Positions 60,335 to 64,000 of a stretch of DNA of 64,000 nucleotides are shown piece by piece. The stretch is from Nitzschia sp. pyKryTriq1. Its lineage: Eukaryota > Bacillariophyta > Bacillariophyceae > Bacillariales > Bacillariaceae. A model generated the notes under the pieces. The model had not been told where the DNA came from. It did not search any database and was given only the letters and a program-made list of their open reading frames with translations. Both the position numbers and the translations under genes were made by a program. Where the stretch lies: the NCBI GenBank assembly GCA_956465555.1, contig OY101123.1:806001-870000 (forward strand). Direction: 5' to 3'. Positions within the stretch are counted from its first letter, which is position 1. The number at the start of each line of letters is the position of its first letter.

Positions 60335-60745
60335 AAGGGTCATTTCGCGGCGCAGAAATGCAAATCAAGCGGGGGATCATTTTTGAAATACATACTTTCT
60401 TACCTAGTAGTACAGTAGATGATCATTTCCCACTGTACGAGTAAAAGGTGTATCTACTGTACGAGTACTGGCTACTACTCGGCTACTAGAGACTACCTAC
60501 TAGTAGTAGAGGGAGAGAGTGAGTCTACAGTACAAGTACCAGGACGCTATCCAATCCGAGCCAACGCAGATGAATTCATTCTACGATGATCTGACAAAAA
60601 TCCGACTGATCTGATCTCATTGGGAATCTTTTCTCAATATATTTTGCGGATCTTTTATGTCGATAAAGAACAAAAGACCAACGGTCTGCTCTATTGCTTG
60701 TCAGTGGTAACGGTGTTGTGGTTATTCCATTGGCCAACCGATACC
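60335..60745. promoter_or_regulatory. Spacer with CTAC/GTAG and GTAC words
   Basis: CTACTCGGCTACTAGAGACT and CTACTAGTAGTAGAGGGAGA at about 60475-60515, GTAC words at 60445-60545. The frame of the next gene opens at TTG 60620 with a hydrophobic stretch, but no ATG precedes 60746. Confidence 0.4.
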
Positions 60746-61804
60746 ATGATACCCCCTTGCTTCAAATCCGCGATGAGGTGGAACCGAAAAGCTTCACCAC
60801 AACGCAGCTTTACAACTTCCAGAAACATGTATCACGGAATCTACCCCATCGTTGTGACTCCATTCTCCAATACCAAAACTGAAAGCATCGATACACATAG
60901 CTTGCGACGTTGTATCTCCTTTATGAAACAGACGGGGGTCACTGGTGTAACTATTGCGGGGGTACTTGGTGAATCGGACCGGTTGACTGACTGGGAACGT
61001 CAGACTCTGGTTTCGACGGCTGCAGAGGAGATTCGCCGAGAAGCGAGTGGAAACAACTCTAAAAAGCTCAAACTATGTGTAGGGACGACGCATTCAGGAA
61101 CGGCAGCCACTGTCGCATTGAGTCAAATGGCACAGGAATGTGGTGCAGACGGAGTCATGATCTCGCCGACAAAACCAGCGTTTGGATCGCAACCTTCCGA
61201 CAACGATATTTTGCATTTGTACCAACGAGTAGCGGCGGCTTGCCCAGATCTTTCCATTATTGTTCAAGATCTCCCCTCGTTGACGGGAGTGTACATGTCG
61301 ACTAGTCTTTTGGCTCGTATCGCCAGTACTGTTCCGAATGTGGCTTCTATCAAGCTGGAATCTCCACCGACGATCCAGCGGATAGCCGCTTTGCGCCAAG
61401 ACCCGGCGTTTGAAACGAGCAATTGTACGATTTTATGTGGTTTGGGGGCTTTGTATGCCGGCTTTGATCTACGGCAGGGTATTTCGGGCTTCATGACCGG
61501 TTTTGCCTTTCCCGAAATACTTGTGGCTATGATGGATCTAGCAAAGGAAAACGATGAAGCATTCTTTGCTCTATATCAAGAGTATTTGGATCTTATAGTC
61601 TTCGAACAGCAACCAGGGGGGCTGAGTATACGCAAGGAGATCTATCGAAGACGAGGGCTGATCGACAGTGCAATGCTACGTCACCCGGGAGGCAGAATCT
61701 CCCCAATTTTACAGGAGGCCGTCGACAACCAGCTACTTCGATCTTTTCCCGGCGTTGATCTTTCCAGACCCTTGCCGCTCGAATATTTCAGGTCGAAAAC
61801 GTAG
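60746..61804 (+). CDS. DHDPS/N-acetylneuraminate-lyase-family aldolase
   Basis: A 352-aa TIM-barrel protein. Family start YHGIYPIVVTPFSN (about 26), the GVLGESDRLTDWER loop, CVGTTHSGTAATVALSQMAQ and the Schiff-base Lys in ASIKLESPPT are clear. The usual Tyr of Y-N-x-P is absent: the strand reads IIVQDLPSLTGVYM. VQD-P is seen in a subgroup of DHDPS-like proteins with the E-x-x-x-L-x-D-x-E-R loop. The substrate is unknown and need not be lysine-pathway aspartate semialdehyde. N-terminal Ser/Arg-rich sequence (MRWNRKASPQRSFTTSRN) may target an organelle. ATG 60746-60748 follows an unsupported TTG. Stop is 139 bp from the DHHC stop. Confidence 0.85.
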   Translation: MIPPCFKSAMRWNRKASPQRSFTTSRNMYHGIYPIVVTPFSNTKTESIDTHSLRRCISFMKQTGVTGVTIAGVLGESDRLTDWERQTLVSTAAEEIRREASGNNSKKLKLCVGTTHSGTAATVALSQMAQECGADGVMISPTKPAFGSQPSDNDILHLYQRVAAACPDLSIIVQDLPSLTGVYMSTSLLARIASTVPNVASIKLESPPTIQRIAALRQDPAFETSNCTILCGLGALYAGFDLRQGISGFMTGFAFPEILVAMMDLAKENDEAFFALYQEYLDLIVFEQQPGGLSIRKEIYRRRGLIDSAMLRHPGGRISPILQEAVDNQLLRSFPGVDLSRPLPLEYFRSKT

Positions 61805-61943
61805 AATTTGTGTAAATATCGAATGATATACACCGACAGTACTAGGTTAGAGTGCGCATTTTTTGCACTCCAACATTTCACTGTACGACTAGGAAATCAC
61901 CCCACTGACTTTTTTACAATCGTTCTACTAGGTAAATGCTTTT

Positions 61944-62705
61944 TCATCTCCCTTTTAGTAGGGGCCCGAAGGTAATTAGCCAAAAGAAAACGTATCCCAA
62001 ATAGTACAGCCAGCTGACATTGAACCGAACGAATTGTCGATAGTTCTTCTTGCCAATACAGGTTCCCATCCACACGCAATGATGATCGTAGCCCGCGATG
62101 CATACATTGCAATCTGGACAATGCGCTCCACCTGGTGGCTGATAGACGCTGCAGAAGTCACACCACTTCCATTGACTCATTTCCGAAGGAGTCACTGTTT
62201 CTGGAATATGCTTGTGCAAGCATATGCCTGGATCTCGCAACGAAACATCGGTCAGAAGATATGTGCTCGCTCCGAAAAACACATAACAGAAAATGACAGA
62301 CCCAGTTCCCAAGTGGCCAGCCTTGTTGATACAAAAATGCGATGCCAACACTAGCAGTCCCCAAACACAGGCGGGCCCAAACCACTGAGGTCCCAACACG
62401 CCCCACCCGGACGTATCGAAGTACTCCGGGAAAAGAATTTGCATATTTCCAATAGGTCGTGCTTTGATGATTCCATTCAAGTAGTTCCGGGGAGGTCCTT
62501 CCAGCGCATGCCGCAACGACGAGCCGGATGGACGCCCATTTTCTGCCCCTCCTTCGCGCAAGAACGAGTCATCCATGTCCTCTTCGTCTTCCCCAGTGTC
62601 AAACTCCATAGGTTCAATCTTATTCTTGCCCATTGCTTGTTCCGATTGGCTTCCATTGTGACTCTCCGGCGCCTGGCCGTTCTCGACGTCTCCTTGCAAG
62701 TTCAT
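61944..62705 (-). CDS. DHHC-type S-palmitoyltransferase
   Basis: A 253-aa membrane enzyme as annotated. Two TM segments (WFGPACVWGLLVLASHF and GSVIFCYVFFGASTYLLT) are followed by the DHHC cysteine-rich domain: CDFCSVYQPPGGAHCPDCNV, then CIAGYDHHCVWMGTCIG and KKNYRQFVRFN. DHHC is intact, so palmitoylation is expected. Only one TM (VSWLYYLGYVFFWLITFGP) follows it before the stop, one fewer than usual. The 5' end is uncertain: the frame stays open to about 62810 with no ATG, so an upstream exon is likely. The first ATG is 62703-62705. Convergent with the aldolase gene. Confidence 0.85.
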   Translation of the reverse strand: MNLQGDVENGQAPESHNGSQSEQAMGKNKIEPMEFDTGEDEEDMDDSFLREGGAENGRPSGSSLRHALEGPPRNYLNGIIKARPIGNMQILFPEYFDTSGWGVLGPQWFGPACVWGLLVLASHFCINKAGHLGTGSVIFCYVFFGASTYLLTDVSLRDPGICLHKHIPETVTPSEMSQWKWCDFCSVYQPPGGAHCPDCNVCIAGYDHHCVWMGTCIGKKNYRQFVRFNVSWLYYLGYVFFWLITFGPLLKGR

Positions 62706-63312
62706 GTCGTTGACGTTCGGTTTGGCTTGATTTCGAATCAATTTCTCTACGTTATAAGGTGGGCGGTTTCGATCCTCTGGCAATAACGAACTATCAAAGC
62801 CACCGTAAAGATTGCTAAATGGTTGTTTTCAGCAAGACTGGCACTACTGTACCAGGTAAAGCAACAAGAGTGTGGCCGATGGCTGCAACGAGCAACGAGG
62901 CTTTGTTGATACTTCGTACACTACAGACGAGGGAGTGCAGAGCGGTCATAACTACTCGTACTTCTCCGCCGCGTCCGCCGCGAACCCCACCAATAACCGA
63001 TGATGACCGGGTGTTTACTCAGATTTTTCAGTCGACCGACACGAACCGTCTCCGGACGCCGGAAAGACTCCAAACCTACCAGTGTGTCCTAAGCCCGTCA
63101 ACCTTTTCGTCTTGGTGGTCTGGCCGACGTACGTAGTGGCATCCACTCCACCACCACCATTCTTCTTCCCACCGGCATAAGATGCGACAAAAAAGCATCA
63201 TTTCACTTTTTCTTTTGCAGCAAAGAACATTACTATATCGGCTGGTCAACTATAGCTGATTGTGCAATACATCACACCCCTCCGTTTCTTCACTCTACCA
63301 TATTTCGCCATC
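62706..63312. other. Spacer with possible DHHC upstream exon
   Basis: The minus-strand DHHC frame continues to about 62810 (PFSNLYGGFDSSLLPEDRNR). I looked for an upstream ATG exon and found none with a plausible intron; the nearest combination would need a 38-bp intron. The plus strand has a 105-codon frame with no resemblance to anything known. Confidence 0.4.
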
Positions 63313-64000
63313 ATGTCAAAGACACTTCATCGTAATCTGCAGGCCAAGATGGACAATTTGCAAGGTACGTTTCTTCGAGTTTCCTGGGCGGCCAGCTGAA
63401 AAGTCCGTGTCAAATGTCGGACAAGAACAGCAACGGATCCCTCCAAGCTTTGTAGCTAATTCCGCCTTTCAATAATATCAATTCCAGGTCCTGAATGGGA
63501 TAGTAGTGACGAAGAAGTCGAAGAAAAAGTGAAAGCGAAGGCGAAAACGGATGCAAAGGCGAAAAAGTCGGCTAAACCGCCTCCCAAAAAGGGGAGCAAG
63601 AAGGCCAAGAACGAAACAAAAGAGGACGAAACTGAAAAGGACGCCACGGTTTTGTACATTGGACATTTGCCAAGTGAATTCGAAGAGCGTGATCTCAGAA
63701 CCTTTTTGAGCCAGTTTGGAAAGGTGGTCAATATTCGGATAAGTCGTTCGGTCCAGACTGGAAATTCTCGTGGGTACGCTTTCGTACGATGGGAAGATGC
63801 AGAGACGGCTCGGGTTGTCGCGGACACACTTCAGGGATACTTTGTTGGTTCGCGCAGACTGGTTTGTCATTCTGTCCCCAATCCTCCTAAGAATATGTTC
63901 TACAATACGGACAAGGTCATTCAGAGACGTCAACTGAAACGCAAGGTGGAAGAAAAGCAACGGGAGCGCAAACTTGCCAATGTCGGAAAGATCAAGGAAA
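63313..64000 (+). CDS. NIFK/Nop15-like nucleolar RRM protein, 3' truncated by window
   Basis: Exons 63313-63364 and 63488 onward; intron 63365-63487 (GTACGT...TTCCAG, 123 bp, phase 1) joins DNLQ|GPEWDSSDEE. It begins MSKTLHRNLQAKMDNLQGPE. A Lys-rich linker is followed by an RRM: TVLYIGHLPSEFEERDLRTF (RNP2), GNSRGYAFVRW (RNP1), VCHSVPNPPKNMFYN. The RRM plus the following basic helix matches the yeast Nop15/human NIFK group, which acts in 60S ribosome assembly. The 3' end lies beyond the window. Confidence 0.8.

Noticed and set aside
62706-62960. Upstream exon for the DHHC gene ending near 62845
   Set aside because: The only compatible ATG exon would need a 38-bp intron, much shorter than all others in the window.

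Overview
The window looks like nuclear DNA of a diatom (stramenopile), probably a pennate one. Evidence: short GT-AG introns (about 65-125 bp), dense genes on both strands, short convergent 3' spacers, presequences with a signal peptide followed by an ASAF-like Phe (J-domain protein, Ala/Thr-rich protein), a ferrochelatase with a C-terminal chlorophyll-binding-like helix, a class C GPCR pair with bacterial-type solute-binding ectodomains, and a frameshifted copia-type retroelement end. I cannot name the species from sequence alone. Several open frames begin at TTG or GTG; I moved those starts to the first credible ATG. Where I could read them, introns were placed by matching splice sites, phase and family alignment.

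1-13 kb: a frameshifted Sel1-repeat relic, a decayed duplicate of the COQ9 3' coding end, COQ9, a two-pore K+ channel, and two head-to-head solute-binding-protein/7TM receptors. 12.6-18.4 kb: two related mitochondrial-type genes of unknown function, separated by a 2.5-kb block holding a 79-bp VNTR, a leucine-rich-repeat relic and an orphan frame. 18.8-30.7 kb: a possible Treslin/Sld3-like protein with repeated ETP sites, proteasome subunit Rpn9/PSMD13, a copia 3' relic with LTR just upstream of a secreted-type ubiquitin hydrolase, two diatom proteins of unknown role, and ferrochelatase.

30.7-35 kb: two SNase-fold nucleases flank a second 2.2-kb copy of the same VNTR block. 35.5-50 kb: a plastid-type J-domain/coiled-coil protein, RNA polymerase III subunit RPC8, WD40, ankyrin, RING-TM, RRM and RanBP2-zinc-finger proteins, a small BET bromodomain protein and a Golgi-type glycosyltransferase-like protein. 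50-64 kb: an alpha/beta hydrolase (monoacylglycerol-lipase type), retroelement and phosphoglycerate-mutase relics, a SET protein, a copper amine oxidase with two homologous introns around a 33-nt exon, an M14 carboxypeptidase, a coiled-coil protein, a DHDPS/NAL-family aldolase, a DHHC palmitoyltransferase and the 5' part of a NIFK/Nop15-like RRM protein.

Most genes are unrelated housekeeping functions. The strongest local structure is (i) the head-to-head receptor pair, (ii) one repeat block found between two different pairs of tandem paralogs, (iii) the intron duplication in the amine oxidase, and (iv) intergenic tracts rich in GTAC/ACCGGT and CTCTACTAGTAGAG-like words.
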